Source of the DNA: Arthrobacter cheniae
Lineage (GTDB): Bacteria; Actinomycetota; Actinomycetes; Actinomycetales; Micrococcaceae
DNA: 64,000 nucleotides
Direction: 5' to 3'
NCBI RefSeq assembly: GCF_003602275.1
Contig: NZ_QZVT01000004.1
Span: forward strand, 1-64,000
Part shown: one piece after another, positions 20,423 through 29,830 of the stretch
How the letters are laid out: each line of letters starts with the position of its first letter
Position numbering within the stretch: position 1 is the stretch's first letter
Translations under genes and position numbers: made by a program
Notes under the pieces: model-generated
The model's input: the letters and a program-made list of their open reading frames with translations, nothing else
Told to the model about the DNA's origin: nothing
Databases searched by the model: none

Positions 20423-20489
20423 GCTGGAATGCTCGTCGGCAGAACTGTGGACACGGTTGCAGTCGAAACTTCCAGGGAGGGACCCCTAC

Positions 20490-21149
20490 GTGCGTAAGGT
20501 TTTTCAGGCCGAGCTTCACCAGATCGGCGAGGAGCTCATCGAGATCTCGCAGTTGGTGTCCGAAGCCATCCAGAAGGCCAATAGCGCTTTCCAGGGTGCC
20601 GACACCGAGCTCGCGCAGGAAGTCATCGCCGCGGACGCGCGCATCGATTTCCTCCAGAACAGCCTCGACGAGCGCGCCATCGATATCCTCGCCCTGCAGG
20701 GCCCCGTGGCGTCCGACCTCCGGATGATCGTGGGCGCGCTGCGGATGAGCGCCTCCCTCGAGCGCATGGGTGATCTCGCCCGGCACGTGGCGCAGCTCGC
20801 CCGCCTGCGCTTCCCCGCGAACGTCATTCCCGAAAGCATCCGCGCCACGTTCGACGAGCTCGCCGAACTCGACGTGGATATCGCGGCCAAGGTCACCGAA
20901 CTCCTCGAGACGCGCAACCTCGACCTGAGCAACGAGATCAACGCCGCCAACGCGCGCGTCAACGAGCTGCACGCCAGCGTGTTCAAGGCCGTCGCCGCGG
21001 AGGACTGGAACCAGAACGCGCCGACCACCGTGGACGTCACGCTCGCGAGCCGCTATTACGAGCGCTTCGCCGACCACGGCGTCTCGGTGGCCCGCAAGGT
21101 CACCTACCTCGTCACCGGCGAGTGGCAGCCCAGCGCACCGCTGAACTGA
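20490..21149 (+). CDS. phoU: phosphate transport/signalling regulator PhoU
   Basis: A 219-residue all-helical protein with the two PhoU repeats. Each carries a metal-binding E/D pattern: LQGPVASDLRMIVGALRMSA with LERMGDLARHVAQLA in the first, and ASRYYERFADHGVSVARKV in the second. The start GTG at 20490 is preceded by AGGGAGGG; a longer in-frame extension upstream runs through senX3 and the PHO box and is rejected. PhoU links phosphate uptake to the SenX3 kinase, which is encoded divergently. Confidence 0.94.
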   Translation: MRKVFQAELHQIGEELIEISQLVSEAIQKANSAFQGADTELAQEVIAADARIDFLQNSLDERAIDILALQGPVASDLRMIVGALRMSASLERMGDLARHVAQLARLRFPANVIPESIRATFDELAELDVDIAAKVTELLETRNLDLSNEINAANARVNELHASVFKAVAAEDWNQNAPTTVDVTLASRYYERFADHGVSVARKVTYLVTGEWQPSAPLN

Positions 21150-21165
21150 CGCCACCCGGAAGCAG

Positions 21166-21196
21166 GAACGACGGCGGCCACCGGCCGCCGTCGTTC
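21166..21196. terminator. bidirectional terminator between phoU and gpmA
   Basis: A 14-bp perfect stem (21166-21179 with 21183-21196) with a 3-base loop sits in the gap between two convergent genes. Confidence 0.8.
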
Positions 21197-21213
21197 TCGT
21201 TCAGGCTGCTGGG

Positions 21214-21960
21214 TCAGTGCTTGCCCTGGTTCGCCACCGCTTCGATCGCTGCCGCTGCGGCGTCGGCGTCGAGGTAGGTGCCACCGGCCTTCACGGGCAC
21301 CAGGTCCTCGTCGAGCTCGTACACCAGCGGGATACCCGTGGGGATGTTGAGCGATGCGATGTCCCTGTCGCTGATGCCGTCGAGGTGCTTGACGAGCGCC
21401 CGCAGGGAGTTGCCGTGCGCGGCGATCAGGACGGTCCTGCCGGCCTTGATGTCCACCGTGATGTCGGACTCCCAGTACGGCAGGAAGCGGTCGAGGACAT
21501 CCTTGAGGCACTCAGTGCGCGGCACGTCGTCCCCGAGGTCCGCGTAGCGCGGATCGTCGACCTGGGAGTACTCGCTCGCGTCGTCGAGGGGCGGCGGCGG
21601 CGTGTCGTAGGACCGGCGCCATTCCATGAACTGCTTCTCGCCGTACTCGGCGAGGGTCTGGGCCTTGTCCTTGCCCTGCAGCGCGCCGTAGTGGCGCTCG
21701 TTCAGGCGCCAGTCGCGCTTGACGTCGATCCAGCTGCGGTCGGCCGCTTCGAGCGCGAGGTTCGCGGTGATGATGGCCCGCTTCTGCCGCGACGTGTAGA
21801 CGATGTCGGGAAGGATGCCGGCCTCGGTGAGGAGATGACCGCCGCGGGTGGCTTCCTCGCGGCCCTTCTCGGTGAGGGCGACGTCCACCCATCCGGTGAA
21901 GAGGTTCTTCTCGTTCCATTCGCTCTGCCCATGGCGCAGGAGGATCAGTGTGTAGGTCAT
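21214..21960 (-). CDS. gpmA: 2,3-bisphosphoglycerate-dependent phosphoglycerate mutase
   Basis: A 248-residue dPGM of glycolysis and gluconeogenesis. [20 protein letters not shown] carries the phosphohistidine; [16 protein letters not shown], the Glu region and [15 protein letters not shown] with the second His follow. The ATG at 21958-21960 ([11 protein letters not shown]) is preferred over one 18 bases upstream because it matches the usual family start. The neighbourhood with senX3-regX3 is also seen in mycobacteria (gpm1). Confidence 0.95.
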   Translation of the reverse strand: MTYTLILLRHGQSEWNEKNLFTGWVDVALTEKGREEATRGGHLLTEAGILPDIVYTSRQKRAIITANLALEAADRSWIDVKRDWRLNERHYGALQGKDKAQTLAEYGEKQFMEWRRSYDTPPPPLDDASEYSQVDDPRYADLGDDVPRTECLKDVLDRFLPYWESDITVDIKAGRTVLIAAHGNSLRALVKHLDGISDRDIASLNIPTGIPLVYELDEDLVPVKAGGTYLDADAAAAAIEAVANQGKH

Positions 21961-22053
21961 GATTCCAGTCTGCCGCATCGGGCTGCGGCGGTCATGCCGG
22001 CTGCGTCGGGTGGCACCAGTATTAAGCGCGTGCGCGTGGCCTACCCTTGACGG

Positions 22054-22854
22054 GTGCCTCCGCGACAGCGTCCCCCGAAGCCCCTGGGCACCATCACGCG
22101 CGGCACCACGAACCCCAATAGGCTCCGTCGCGTGGACCGCTGGCTCGCCGGGCCGCAGTCCTTCCGGTTGCGCCGGGCGGGTGATCCGCTCGTCGTCGAC
22201 CTCGGGTACGGGGCGGCCCCCGTGACCGCCGTCGAGCTCTATACGCGTCTACGGACGGTGCGCGACGACGTCGAGGTCGTGGGCATCGAGATAGACCCTG
22301 CGCGGGTGGCGGCTGCGAAGCCCCTGGCGCGGCCCGGCCTGAGCTTCCGGCAGGGCGGCTTCGAGCTGCCCCTCGACGGGCGGCGGCCCGTCGCCGTGCG
22401 TGCGTTCAACGTGCTCCGTCAGTACCGCGAGGACGAGTACGCGGCCTACTGGGACGAGGTCCGGGGACGGCTGGCGCCGGACGGGATCTTCGTCGACGGG
22501 ACGTGCGACGAGATCGGGCGACGATCCTCCTGGGCAGCTCTCGACGCCGGGGGTCCGGTGTCCCTCAGCATCTCCCTGAGGTTCGGCGCTTTCGCCCTGC
22601 CGTCCGACGTCGCCGAGCGGCTGCCCAAGGCGCTGATCCACCGGAACGTCGAGGGTGAGCGCGTGCATGCCTACCTGCGTGCGCTGGACCGGGCCTGGCT
22701 CGACGCCGCAGCCCTGTCATCCTTCGGGCACGGACAGCGATGGAGGGCGATGTGCGCTTCGGTGAAGGCGGACGGCTGGCCACTGCTGGATGGCCCGTCA
22801 CGCTGGCGCCTCGGAGAGGTCACGGTGGCATGGGAAGCGGTGAAGCCGGGCTAG
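22054..22854 (+). CDS. SAM-dependent methyltransferase (class I), substrate unknown
   Basis: A 266-residue protein starting with GTG. It has a Rossmann-type SAM site: [16 protein letters not shown] (motif I), [17 protein letters not shown] (motif II) and an [12 protein letters not shown] segment where post-I motifs are expected. The substrate cannot be deduced. The basic, proline-rich N-terminus ([20 protein letters not shown]) is the kind of sequence seen in actinobacterial members next to phosphate-regulatory genes. It stands between gpmA and the DUF2516 gene, convergent with the latter. Confidence 0.7.
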   Translation: MPPRQRPPKPLGTITRGTTNPNRLRRVDRWLAGPQSFRLRRAGDPLVVDLGYGAAPVTAVELYTRLRTVRDDVEVVGIEIDPARVAAAKPLARPGLSFRQGGFELPLDGRRPVAVRAFNVLRQYREDEYAAYWDEVRGRLAPDGIFVDGTCDEIGRRSSWAALDAGGPVSLSISLRFGAFALPSDVAERLPKALIHRNVEGERVHAYLRALDRAWLDAAALSSFGHGQRWRAMCASVKADGWPLLDGPSRWRLGEVTVAWEAVKPG

Positions 22855-22860
22855 CTGTTC

Positions 22861-23187
22861 CTACCAGGGACCGTAGGGCCCGGAGGTGCCGCCGCGACCC
22901 GAGGTCTGGCTGACGGCGGGCTTCACATCGGCCAGGTATACGCAGGCCGCGACGATCGCGATGATCTGGAACAGGTTGAAGCCTCCGCCGCCGAAGGCGG
23001 ATAGCAGACCGACCACGACGGCGCCGCCCGTGAGGGCGAGCCAGAAGCCCTTGGTCCGCTTGAACGCGGCCTCGAACGCCGTGCCCGGATGGCGCACGCA
23101 GTCGATGAAGGCCCATACCTCGATACCCAGGGCTACGAAGCCGAGCGCGAAGTACAGGTAGTACTGAATTGCGTAAACGAGAGCCAC
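22861..23187 (-). CDS. DUF2516 family membrane protein
   Basis: A 108-residue protein with GTG start and three predicted membrane helices (about 4-26, 47-65 and 70-86). The WAFIDCVRHPGTAFEAAFKRTKGFW region between the first two is the recognisable DUF2516 signature. The C-terminus is short and Gly/Ser-rich. No function is known for the family. Confidence 0.75.
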   Translation of the reverse strand: MALVYAIQYYLYFALGFVALGIEVWAFIDCVRHPGTAFEAAFKRTKGFWLALTGGAVVVGLLSAFGGGGFNLFQIIAIVAACVYLADVKPAVSQTSGRGGTSGPYGPW

Positions 23188-23281
23188 GGGTCCAGCTTAG
23201 CGGGCCTGCTCGCAGCGGCGCACCGGTGATACCAGCCGCCCGGCGGGACGGGCGGCGAGGCGTACCAGCGCTTCCAGGGAT

Positions 23282-24466
23282 TCAGAGCCCGCCGTCGCGC
23301 GGGCCGGCTGCGACGCGGAGTGCCTGGTCGAGGTCCGCCCAGAGATCGTCGGGGTTCTCGATGCCGACGGACAGGCGGACGAGAGCCTCGGGGACGGTCG
23401 TCGGCTCGGCCGGCTGGCGCCGTCGTCGCTCGACCAGCGACTCGACGCCGCCGAGGGATGTGGCGGGAAGCCAGAGCCGGACGGCCGCGACCAGGGCGTC
23501 CGCCGTCGCGACGTCGTCGAGCTCGATGCTGACAATTCCTCCGAAGCCGTTGAACTGGGCCGCGGCACGTTCGTGACCCGGGTCCGATGCGAGGCCCGGA
23601 TAACGCACGCGGCGGACGGCCGGGTGATCGACCAGACGGTGGGCGAGCGCCGCGGCGGTCGCCTGACTGCGGTCCATACGGAGGGCGAGCGTCCGCAATC
23701 CGCGGAGCGCGAGCCACACCTCGAACGGTCCGGCGATAGCACCGTGCAGAGTACGGTGCGCGAGGAGCCTGTCCCGGAGCGTGGCGTCCGAGGTGACGAG
23801 GGCCCCGAGGACGACGTCGGAGTGGCCCGCCAGCCACTTGGTGACGGAGTGCAGGACGACGTCGACCCCGGCGTCCAGCGGCCGGTGGACCATGGGGGTG
23901 TTGAAGGTGTTGTCGGCGACGACGACCGCGCCCATTGCGTGCGCGGCGTCCGTCAGGACGGACAGCTCGGCGACCTCGAGCATCGGGTTGGTGGGACTTT
24001 CGAGCCAGAGCATCACCTGCCCGGCGTCGAACCTGGCGGTGAGTGCCTCGAGTTCCGCGAGGACGGCGTCCGTATCGGCGATGTCCACGGTGCGCAGTTC
24101 GAAGCGACCCTGGGCGGCGAGGTCCCCCGCAAGGCTGATGGAACCGGCGTAGGCGTGGCGCGGCATGACCACCGCGCCCCCGGTGGGGATCAGGGACAGT
24201 GCGGCCGCGGCCGCCCCGAGCCCGGACGCGAAGACGAGCGCCGGCAGCGTCGCATTCTCGAGGGCGCCGAGCGCTTCCTCGAAGGGGTCCCAGGTGGGAT
24301 TCGAACCACGGGCGTAGATACGGTCGCCGGCCTCCGGCGCGCGGGTCTCGTGGTAGGTCGTCGTGAGGACGATCGGCACATTGACGGGAGCATCGTGCTC
24401 CCTGGGCGGGCGTCCTGCCGCGACGGTGAGGGTGTCCGGGGCGAGGTCGGGGTGCTCGAGTGCCAT
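23282..24466 (-). CDS. trans-sulfuration PLP enzyme (cystathionine gamma-synthase/lyase family)
   Basis: A 394-residue fold-type I PLP enzyme of the Cys/Met metabolism family. IYARGSNPTWDPFEEALGAL is the substrate/PLP contact region, MLWLESPTNPMLEV and VVADNTFNTPM provide the cofactor Asp, and HSVTKWLAGHSDVVLG holds the PLP Lys. Whether it acts as cystathionine gamma-synthase or lyase, or on another thiol substrate, cannot be decided from sequence alone. It stands alone, divergent from tmk. Confidence 0.85.
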   Translation of the reverse strand: MALEHPDLAPDTLTVAAGRPPREHDAPVNVPIVLTTTYHETRAPEAGDRIYARGSNPTWDPFEEALGALENATLPALVFASGLGAAAAALSLIPTGGAVVMPRHAYAGSISLAGDLAAQGRFELRTVDIADTDAVLAELEALTARFDAGQVMLWLESPTNPMLEVAELSVLTDAAHAMGAVVVADNTFNTPMVHRPLDAGVDVVLHSVTKWLAGHSDVVLGALVTSDATLRDRLLAHRTLHGAIAGPFEVWLALRGLRTLALRMDRSQATAAALAHRLVDHPAVRRVRYPGLASDPGHERAAAQFNGFGGIVSIELDDVATADALVAAVRLWLPATSLGGVESLVERRRRQPAEPTTVPEALVRLSVGIENPDDLWADLDQALRVAAGPRDGGL

Positions 24467-24549
24467 GCCCAGAGCCTAGCGCCGGGGAGTCTTCTCCCCG
24501 GCAACTGTTACTGGGAGCAATGGTCACCGCCACTCGGTAGGCTTGGCGC

Positions 24550-25197
24550 GTGACCTATCCCCTCCCGCACGGGCTTCCCGGGCTGTTCATCGCGCTCGAG
24601 GGCGGTGACGGCGCCGGCAAGTCCACCCAGGCCGGCCTGCTGTGCCGGGCCCTCGAGGAGGGCGGCCGCACCGTGGTCCGTACGCGCGAACCAGGCGGCA
24701 CCCCGATCGGCGAGAAGCTGAGGTCCCTCGTACTGGAGCACGGGCACGGTGATATCGATGCCCGGACCGAGGCGCTGATCTTCGCGGCCTCCCGCGCCGC
24801 GCACGTGCAGCAGGTGATCGCGCCCGCACTGAGGCGCGGCGACGTCGTCGTCTGCGACCGGTACATCGACTCGTCGGTCGCCTACCAGGGAGCGGGCCGC
24901 AACCTCGGGCCGAGGGCCGTCCTCGACGTCAACCTGTGGGCCACCGATGGGCTCCTGCCCGACCTCACGGTGCTTCTCGACGTCGACCCTGCCGAGGGCC
25001 GCAGCCGCCGCACCGCCGGAGCGGCCGTGGAGGACCGCCTCGAATCCGAGCCCGATGATTTCCACGCGAGCATCCGGGACGCGTTCCTCGATCTCGCACG
25101 CGAGGAGCCCGAGCGCTACCTCGTCCTGTCCGCGGCCGGGACGCCCGAGGATCTGCATGTCGCCATCCTCGGAGCCCTCCCCCGGGTCTCCGCGTGA
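24550..25197 (+). CDS. tmk: thymidylate kinase
   Basis: A 215-residue dTMP kinase. P-loop EGGDGAGKST (about 17-26), the TREPGGTPIGEKLRSL motif with the DR(E/P) signature, and VVCDRYIDSSVAYQGAGR. The LID region EDRLESEPDDF lacks the extra Arg pattern of some bacterial enzymes. It starts with GTG and overlaps the holB start by 4 bases (GTGA). Confidence 0.95.
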   Translation: MTYPLPHGLPGLFIALEGGDGAGKSTQAGLLCRALEEGGRTVVRTREPGGTPIGEKLRSLVLEHGHGDIDARTEALIFAASRAAHVQQVIAPALRRGDVVVCDRYIDSSVAYQGAGRNLGPRAVLDVNLWATDGLLPDLTVLLDVDPAEGRSRRTAGAAVEDRLESEPDDFHASIRDAFLDLAREEPERYLVLSAAGTPEDLHVAILGALPRVSA

Positions 25198-26387
25198 GTA
25201 CGACGACACCCAGCCTCCCGTCAACCGGCGTCTGGGCAGACCTGCGCGGGCAGGAGCAGGTGGTGGAGCAGTTGCGCCGAGCCGCGGAATCCGGCGCCCC
25301 GACTCACGCGTGGCTCTTCACGGGCCCGCCCGGCTCCGGCCGGTCCAACGCCGCACGCGCCTTCGCGGCGGCACTCCTCTGCGAGCGTGTATCCCTGAGC
25401 GAACGGGGGTGCGGAGCGTGCAAGGCGTGCCGAACGGTCCTCTCGGGAGTCCACGCGGACCTCACCAACGTCACGACGGAGAAAGTGACCATCAGCATCG
25501 ACGAGGCACGCGAGCTCGTCCGGAAGGCGCAGGACAAGCCGTCAACGGGCCGCTGGCGGATCATCATCGTCGAGGACGCCGACCGCATGCAGGAGCGCAG
25601 TACCAATGTGCTCCTCAAAGCCATCGAAGAACCCCCGCCCCGTACCATCTGGCTGCTGTGCGCGCCCAGTCCGGGCGATGTGCTCGTGACCATCCGCTCC
25701 CGCTGCCGGTCGGTGGGCCTCAGGCTGCCGCCGGTCCGGGACGTCGCCGAGTTGCTCGTGGCACGCGACGGGATCGACCCGGTGACGGCGGAGGCGGCAG
25801 CGCGGGCGGCACAGAGCCACATCGGAATCGCGAAGAGGCTCGCCACCGACGACGGCGCCCGCGAACGCCGGAACCAGATCGTCCGGCTGCCGCTGACGCT
25901 GCACTCGGTTTCGGGCGCGATGCGCGCAGCCGCCGACCTCGTCAAGCTCGCCGAAGCGGAGGCCCAGAGCTCCTTCGAGCAACGAGACGCCGAGGAGAGG
26001 GCCGCGCTTCTGGCGACCCTCGGCGCACCCGAGACCGGGACGCTGCCGCCGTCCCTGCGCGCCCAGATCAGGCGGCTGGAGGAGGACCAGACGCGACGGG
26101 CAAAGCGCTCGAAGAACGACTACTTCGACCGTGCCCTGACCGATCTCATCTCCTTCTACCGTGACGTGCTGATGCTCCAGGTCGCCAGCGGCCAGGCACT
26201 CGTGAACGAGCCGCTGCGACCCGAGCTCGAGGAATTCGCGCAACGCGAGTCCGCCGAGGACACCCTCCTCCGACTCGGGACGATCAACGAAGTCCGCACG
26301 CGGCTCGTCAGCACCAACGTGTCACCCCTTCTCGCCATCGAAGCGATGACGGTGAGCCTCCTGTCCCGGAAGGACCTCGACCGATGA
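25194..26387 (+). CDS. holB: DNA polymerase III delta' subunit
   Basis: A 397-residue clamp-loader subunit. VWADLRGQEQVVEQLRRAA starts the AAA+ domain; the P-loop position reads GPPGSGRSN with Arg (R50) in place of the Lys, consistent with a delta' that does not hydrolyse ATP. Four cysteines from about residue 64 to 83 (ERGCGACKAC) form the zinc module, and VEDADRMQERSTNVLLKAIEEPP replaces the Walker B region. It is translationally coupled to tmk upstream and to a secreted peptidase downstream, each by a 4-base overlap. Confidence 0.93.
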   Translation: MSTTTPSLPSTGVWADLRGQEQVVEQLRRAAESGAPTHAWLFTGPPGSGRSNAARAFAAALLCERVSLSERGCGACKACRTVLSGVHADLTNVTTEKVTISIDEARELVRKAQDKPSTGRWRIIIVEDADRMQERSTNVLLKAIEEPPPRTIWLLCAPSPGDVLVTIRSRCRSVGLRLPPVRDVAELLVARDGIDPVTAEAAARAAQSHIGIAKRLATDDGARERRNQIVRLPLTLHSVSGAMRAAADLVKLAEAEAQSSFEQRDAEERAALLATLGAPETGTLPPSLRAQIRRLEEDQTRRAKRSKNDYFDRALTDLISFYRDVLMLQVASGQALVNEPLRPELEEFAQRESAEDTLLRLGTINEVRTRLVSTNVSPLLAIEAMTVSLLSRKDLDR

Positions 26388-27967
26388 CCAGCGGACTGCC
26401 CGATTCCACCCGACCCCGGCCACGCCGTCGATCCCTGGCTCTCCTCGCCGGGTCCGCCGCCGTCGTGCTGGGCCTGACGGGGTGCACGCTGCTCCCTCCC
26501 GCCGATCCCTCGAACCAGAGCGCCACGGGTGTCGAGACAGCCGATCCTGCCGCCGTGGGCGACGTGGACGAGGATCTGCGCAGCTTCTACGAGCAGGAGG
26601 TGCAGTGGGAGGACTGCGAGGAGGATTTCTCCTGCGCGACCATCGACGTGCCGCTGAACTACGGCGACCCGGGGCGTGGCGACATCGAGATCGCAGCCAT
26701 CCGCGTGGACGCCACGAGCGAGGCGAAGGGCACCATCCTGATCAACCCGGGCGGGCCCGGTGCTTCTGGATTCAACATCGTGAAGGATTCCCTCGACTAC
26801 GTCACGAGTGAGCGCCTGCGCGAGGACTACGACGTCCTCGGCTTCGACCCCCGGGGGGTCAACCGATCCACCCCGGTGACCTGCTACAACGACGCCGAAC
26901 AGGACGCGGCGCGCCAGGAGTCCTACCCCGTGGATGCCTCCGAGGAGGAACTGCTCGCGCAGCTCGACGCCGAGGCCCAGGAATACGCGGACCTCTGCGC
27001 GGAGCGCACCGGCGAGCTGCTCGGTTTCGTGGACACTGAATCCGCTGCACGCGACATGGACATCCTGCGGGCGCTCGTCAGCGACCCGAAGCTCAACTAC
27101 CTCGGCTTCTCCTACGGCACCCAGCTCGGTGCCACCTACGCGGATCTGTTCCCCGAGCGGTCCGGCAGGCTGGTCCTCGACGGAGCCATCGACCCGTCAT
27201 TGGACAATGAGCAGATCACCCTCGGCCAGGCCACCGGATTCGAGAACGCGGTCCGCGCGTACGTGACGGACTGCCAGCAGCGGCAGGACTGCCCCTACAC
27301 GGGCACGGTCGACGACGGCGTCCGCCAGATCCAGGAGCTGTTCGCCGCGGTGGAGCGCGAGCCGATGACGGCGAAGGACGGGCGGCTCGTGCCGGTCTCC
27401 ACCTTCGTCCAGGGCTTCATCCTGCCGCTCTACGACAACGGGAACTGGCCTACTCTCACGCAGGCCGTGACCGATGCCCTCGCCGGCGATCCGTCCAGCA
27501 TGCTCTACCTCGCCGATCTGTCCGCCGAGCGACAGCCGGACGGAACGTACTCCTCGAACTCCACAGCCGCGTTCCTCGCCGTCAATTGCCTCGACTACCC
27601 CATGACGAGCGACCCCGGCGAGATGCGGGCGGACGAGCAGGAGCTGATCTCGGCGTCGCCGACCTTCGGCCGGTTCCTGGCCTTCGGTGGCGTGACCTGC
27701 GCTCCGTGGGACTACCCGCCCGTTATGGAACCCGCTCCGCTGACTGCGGCGGGTGCTGACCCCATCGTCGTCATCGGCACGACGGGCGACCCCGCGACGC
27801 CCTACGAGTGGTCGACCGCACTGGCCGAGCAGCTCGAGTCAGGCGTCCACGTCACCTGGGAGGGCGAGGGCCACACCGCCTACGGCCGGTCCAACGACTG
27901 CATCCTGGACCTCGTGGATGCCTACTTCATCGACGGAACGGTCCCCGAGGACGGCGCGCGCTGCTGA
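26384..27967 (+). CDS. secreted TAP-type alpha/beta-hydrolase peptidase lipoprotein
   Basis: A 527-residue predicted lipoprotein: the basic N-terminus PRPRRRSLALL and hydrophobic segment end in lipobox LGLTGC. The mature enzyme resembles Streptomyces tripeptidyl aminopeptidase and proline iminopeptidase-like hydrolases: oxyanion region INPGGPGASG, nucleophile S243 in GFSYGTQLG, Asp in IGTTGDPATPYEW and His in GEGHTAYGRS of the TAP-like C-terminal domain. Substrate specificity is not predictable. Its start overlaps the holB stop (ATGA). Confidence 0.87.
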   Translation: MTSGLPDSTRPRPRRRSLALLAGSAAVVLGLTGCTLLPPADPSNQSATGVETADPAAVGDVDEDLRSFYEQEVQWEDCEEDFSCATIDVPLNYGDPGRGDIEIAAIRVDATSEAKGTILINPGGPGASGFNIVKDSLDYVTSERLREDYDVLGFDPRGVNRSTPVTCYNDAEQDAARQESYPVDASEEELLAQLDAEAQEYADLCAERTGELLGFVDTESAARDMDILRALVSDPKLNYLGFSYGTQLGATYADLFPERSGRLVLDGAIDPSLDNEQITLGQATGFENAVRAYVTDCQQRQDCPYTGTVDDGVRQIQELFAAVEREPMTAKDGRLVPVSTFVQGFILPLYDNGNWPTLTQAVTDALAGDPSSMLYLADLSAERQPDGTYSSNSTAAFLAVNCLDYPMTSDPGEMRADEQELISASPTFGRFLAFGGVTCAPWDYPPVMEPAPLTAAGADPIVVIGTTGDPATPYEWSTALAEQLESGVHVTWEGEGHTAYGRSNDCILDLVDAYFIDGTVPEDGARC

Positions 27968-28091
27968 TCCCACCCGGCTCCTACCCGACGCACCATCCGA
28001 CGGAAGCCATTGCTGAAGGTGGCACACCGAAGTCACCACGACGCCGGCTCCGACGGCGAGCCGTCCCGATTTGAGGACAGGAACAGCCATT

Positions 28092-28119
28092 TTGACCGGG
28101 AGCCGAACCTACCTATAAA
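28092..28119 (+). promoter_or_regulatory. tRNA-Thr promoter
   Basis: TTGACC (28092-28097), a 16-base spacer and TATAAA (28114-28119) form a near-consensus sigma-70 promoter about 50 bases before the tRNA. Confidence 0.7.
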
Positions 28120-28167
28120 GTTGAGGCTTGTGGATCGGCCCGGGTATCGCCCGAACCGGGAAGCATT

Positions 28168-28240
28168 GCCTCCTTAGCTCAGTCGGTAGAGCGTCTCACT
28201 CGTAATGAGAAGGTCGCCAGTTCGACTCTGGCAGGAGGCT
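28168..28240 (+). tRNA. tRNA-Thr (CGT)
   Basis: A full cloverleaf: acceptor stem GCCTCCT / AGGAGGC, D arm TTAGCTCAGTCGGTAGAGC, anticodon stem TCTCA / TGAGA with anticodon CGT at 28201-28203, and T arm GCCAGTTCGACTCTGGC. CCA is not encoded. Confidence 0.96.
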
Positions 28241-28245
28241 CCGCC

Positions 28246-28277
28246 AAAGCCCCGGACGGTTCGCCCACCGGGGCTTT
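28246..28277 (+). terminator. terminator after tRNA-Thr
   Basis: A 10-bp stem AAAGCCCCGG / CCGGGGCTTT with a 12-base loop directly follows the tRNA. Confidence 0.8.
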
Positions 28278-28412
28278 CGCCTGCCCGGCATCTTCACGAA
28301 GCGGACACCAAGCGACGTGGAAGGCACGCCGGCACCGCAACATGCGGCGGGTCCCCGAAGGCGCCCGCCACGTGCCGCCCAGATCGACGAGCGGTACCGG
28401 GCCGGACGGAAA

Positions 28413-28655
28413 TCAGCTGAGTGCCGGACCGGACTCTGCGGACCCCGTCAGTTCACCGAGGAACGCGTGGCACTTCGCGGCACGTTCGGAGTCCTGGGCC
28501 ATGACCTGCTCGAAGAAGTCCGCGATATCGTCGCGGCCTGCATTGCGGGCGTCACGGACGTACTGGCCGTAGTCGTGGCCGGCTTTCAGTGAGTGGTACT
28601 GCAGTGAGATGAGGTCGAATGAGACGTCGTCGAATCCGGTCTCGCCAGTAGCCAT
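28413..28655 (-). CDS. small conserved-looking helical protein, unknown function
   Basis: An 80-residue protein with a GGAGG ribosome-binding site 6-7 bases before its ATG. It is predicted to be almost entirely helical: VSFDLISLQYHSLKAGHDYG, then RDDIADFFEQVMAQDSERAA and a short C-terminal helix. The spacing of His/Glu/Asp on two helices (YHSLKAGHDY; DFFEQVMAQD) recalls half of a ferritin-like bundle, but this is only a resemblance. It is transcribed alone, leftwards towards the tRNA-Thr terminator. Confidence 0.65.
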   Translation of the reverse strand: MATGETGFDDVSFDLISLQYHSLKAGHDYGQYVRDARNAGRDDIADFFEQVMAQDSERAAKCHAFLGELTGSAESGPALS

Positions 28656-28802
28656 GAGGCACCTCCATGCTTGGTAGGAACAGGTGGCTTCAGGCTAGGT
28701 CGGGATAATTCGGCGCGGCAACGCGCAATCGGGCTCCCTGAGTGCTCGCCCCCGTGCCAGGAGTCTGTTAGGCGTCGTCGCCCATGCATCCAGGACGAAG
28801 GA

Positions 28803-28835
28803 AAGAGCCGCCCCGGCAGTCCCGGAGCGGCTCTT
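28803..28835 (-). terminator. terminator after the aldo/keto reductase gene
   Basis: A stem AAGAGCCGC / GCGGCTCTT (28803-28811 with 28827-28835), extended by an inner CCGG/CCGG pairing, is followed on the minus strand by TTTCCTT. Confidence 0.75.
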
Positions 28836-28868
28836 GTCTGGTCCTGCAGGTCCTACCCGCAGATGTTC

Positions 28869-29708
28869 CTAGGCGAAGTCGGAGGTCGCCGGGTCTGCAC
28901 CGATACGACCGGCCGCGCCCTTGTCGAGTCCGTTGATCGCCTCGATGTCCTCGGCCTCGAGCTTCACATCGAGCGACTCCCAGTTCTCGATGATGCGTGA
29001 CTCCGTGACGGACTTCGGGATCACGACGTTCCCGAGCGCGAGGTGCCAGGCGAGCACGACCTGCGCTGGAGTGGCGTTGCGCTTCTGAGCGATGTCCTGC
29101 AGCACTGCGTCATCGAGCAGGCCCTTGCCGGAACCGATGGGTGACCACGATTCGTGGAGGATGCCCTTCTCCGCCTCGAATGCGCGAAGCTCCGTCTGGC
29201 TCAGGTAGGGGTGGGTCTCCACCTGGTTGATGACCGGGACCACTCCCGTGGCGTCGATGATCTCGGTGAGGGCCCCGACGGTGAAGTTCGAGACTCCGAT
29301 GCTCTTCACGCGGCCCTGCTTCTGCAGTTCGATGAACGCCTTCCACGAGTCCAGGTACTTGCCCTGCTTGGGCTGCAGCCAGTGGATCAGGTAGAGGTCG
29401 AGGGTCTCGAGACCGAGGCGGTCCATGGAAGCGTCGAACGCCTTGAGCGTGGTGTCGTAGCCCTGGTCGGCGTTCCACAGCTTCGTGGTGATGAACATCT
29501 CGTCGTGGCTCAGGCCCGATGCGGCGATAGCGCGACCCACGCCCGCTTCGTTCCCGTAGATCTTTGCGGTGTCGATGTGGCGGTATCCGGCCTTGAAGGC
29601 CTTTCCTACGACATCCTCGGCAACATTGTCCTCAACCTGCCACACGCCGTAGCCGAGCTGCGGGATGGTGTGACCGTCGTTGAACGTAAGGTTTGGTGAT
29701 GTAGTCAT
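28869..29708 (-). CDS. aldo/keto reductase
   Basis: A 279-residue NADPH-dependent TIM-barrel oxidoreductase of the 2,5-diketo-D-gluconate reductase type. The catalytic tetrad is visible: Asp and Tyr in HIDTAKIYGNEAGVG, Lys in ITTKLWNADQG, His in DLYLIHWLQP; IGVSNF and VVIPKSVTESRI contact the cofactor. The start at 29708 (MTTSPNLTFNDG) matches the family; a 23-codon upstream extension is unlikely. The substrate is unknown. Confidence 0.92.
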   Translation of the reverse strand: MTTSPNLTFNDGHTIPQLGYGVWQVEDNVAEDVVGKAFKAGYRHIDTAKIYGNEAGVGRAIAASGLSHDEMFITTKLWNADQGYDTTLKAFDASMDRLGLETLDLYLIHWLQPKQGKYLDSWKAFIELQKQGRVKSIGVSNFTVGALTEIIDATGVVPVINQVETHPYLSQTELRAFEAEKGILHESWSPIGSGKGLLDDAVLQDIAQKRNATPAQVVLAWHLALGNVVIPKSVTESRIIENWESLDVKLEAEDIEAINGLDKGAAGRIGADPATSDFA

Positions 29709-29830
29709 ACAGGCGGGAACCAACGGTGGTGCCCATTTATTTCTGTTCCCCCTGACAACTATCAGCCTGCGTGGCATTTCCTCCGCTTGGTGGAACGCCG
29801 GCGGGCCGACCGGCGGCGGCGAGGTGCGGA

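Noticed and set aside
20058-20489. Upstream in-frame extension of phoU
   Set aside because: It crosses the senX3 start and the PHO box; a good ribosome-binding site precedes the GTG at 20490.
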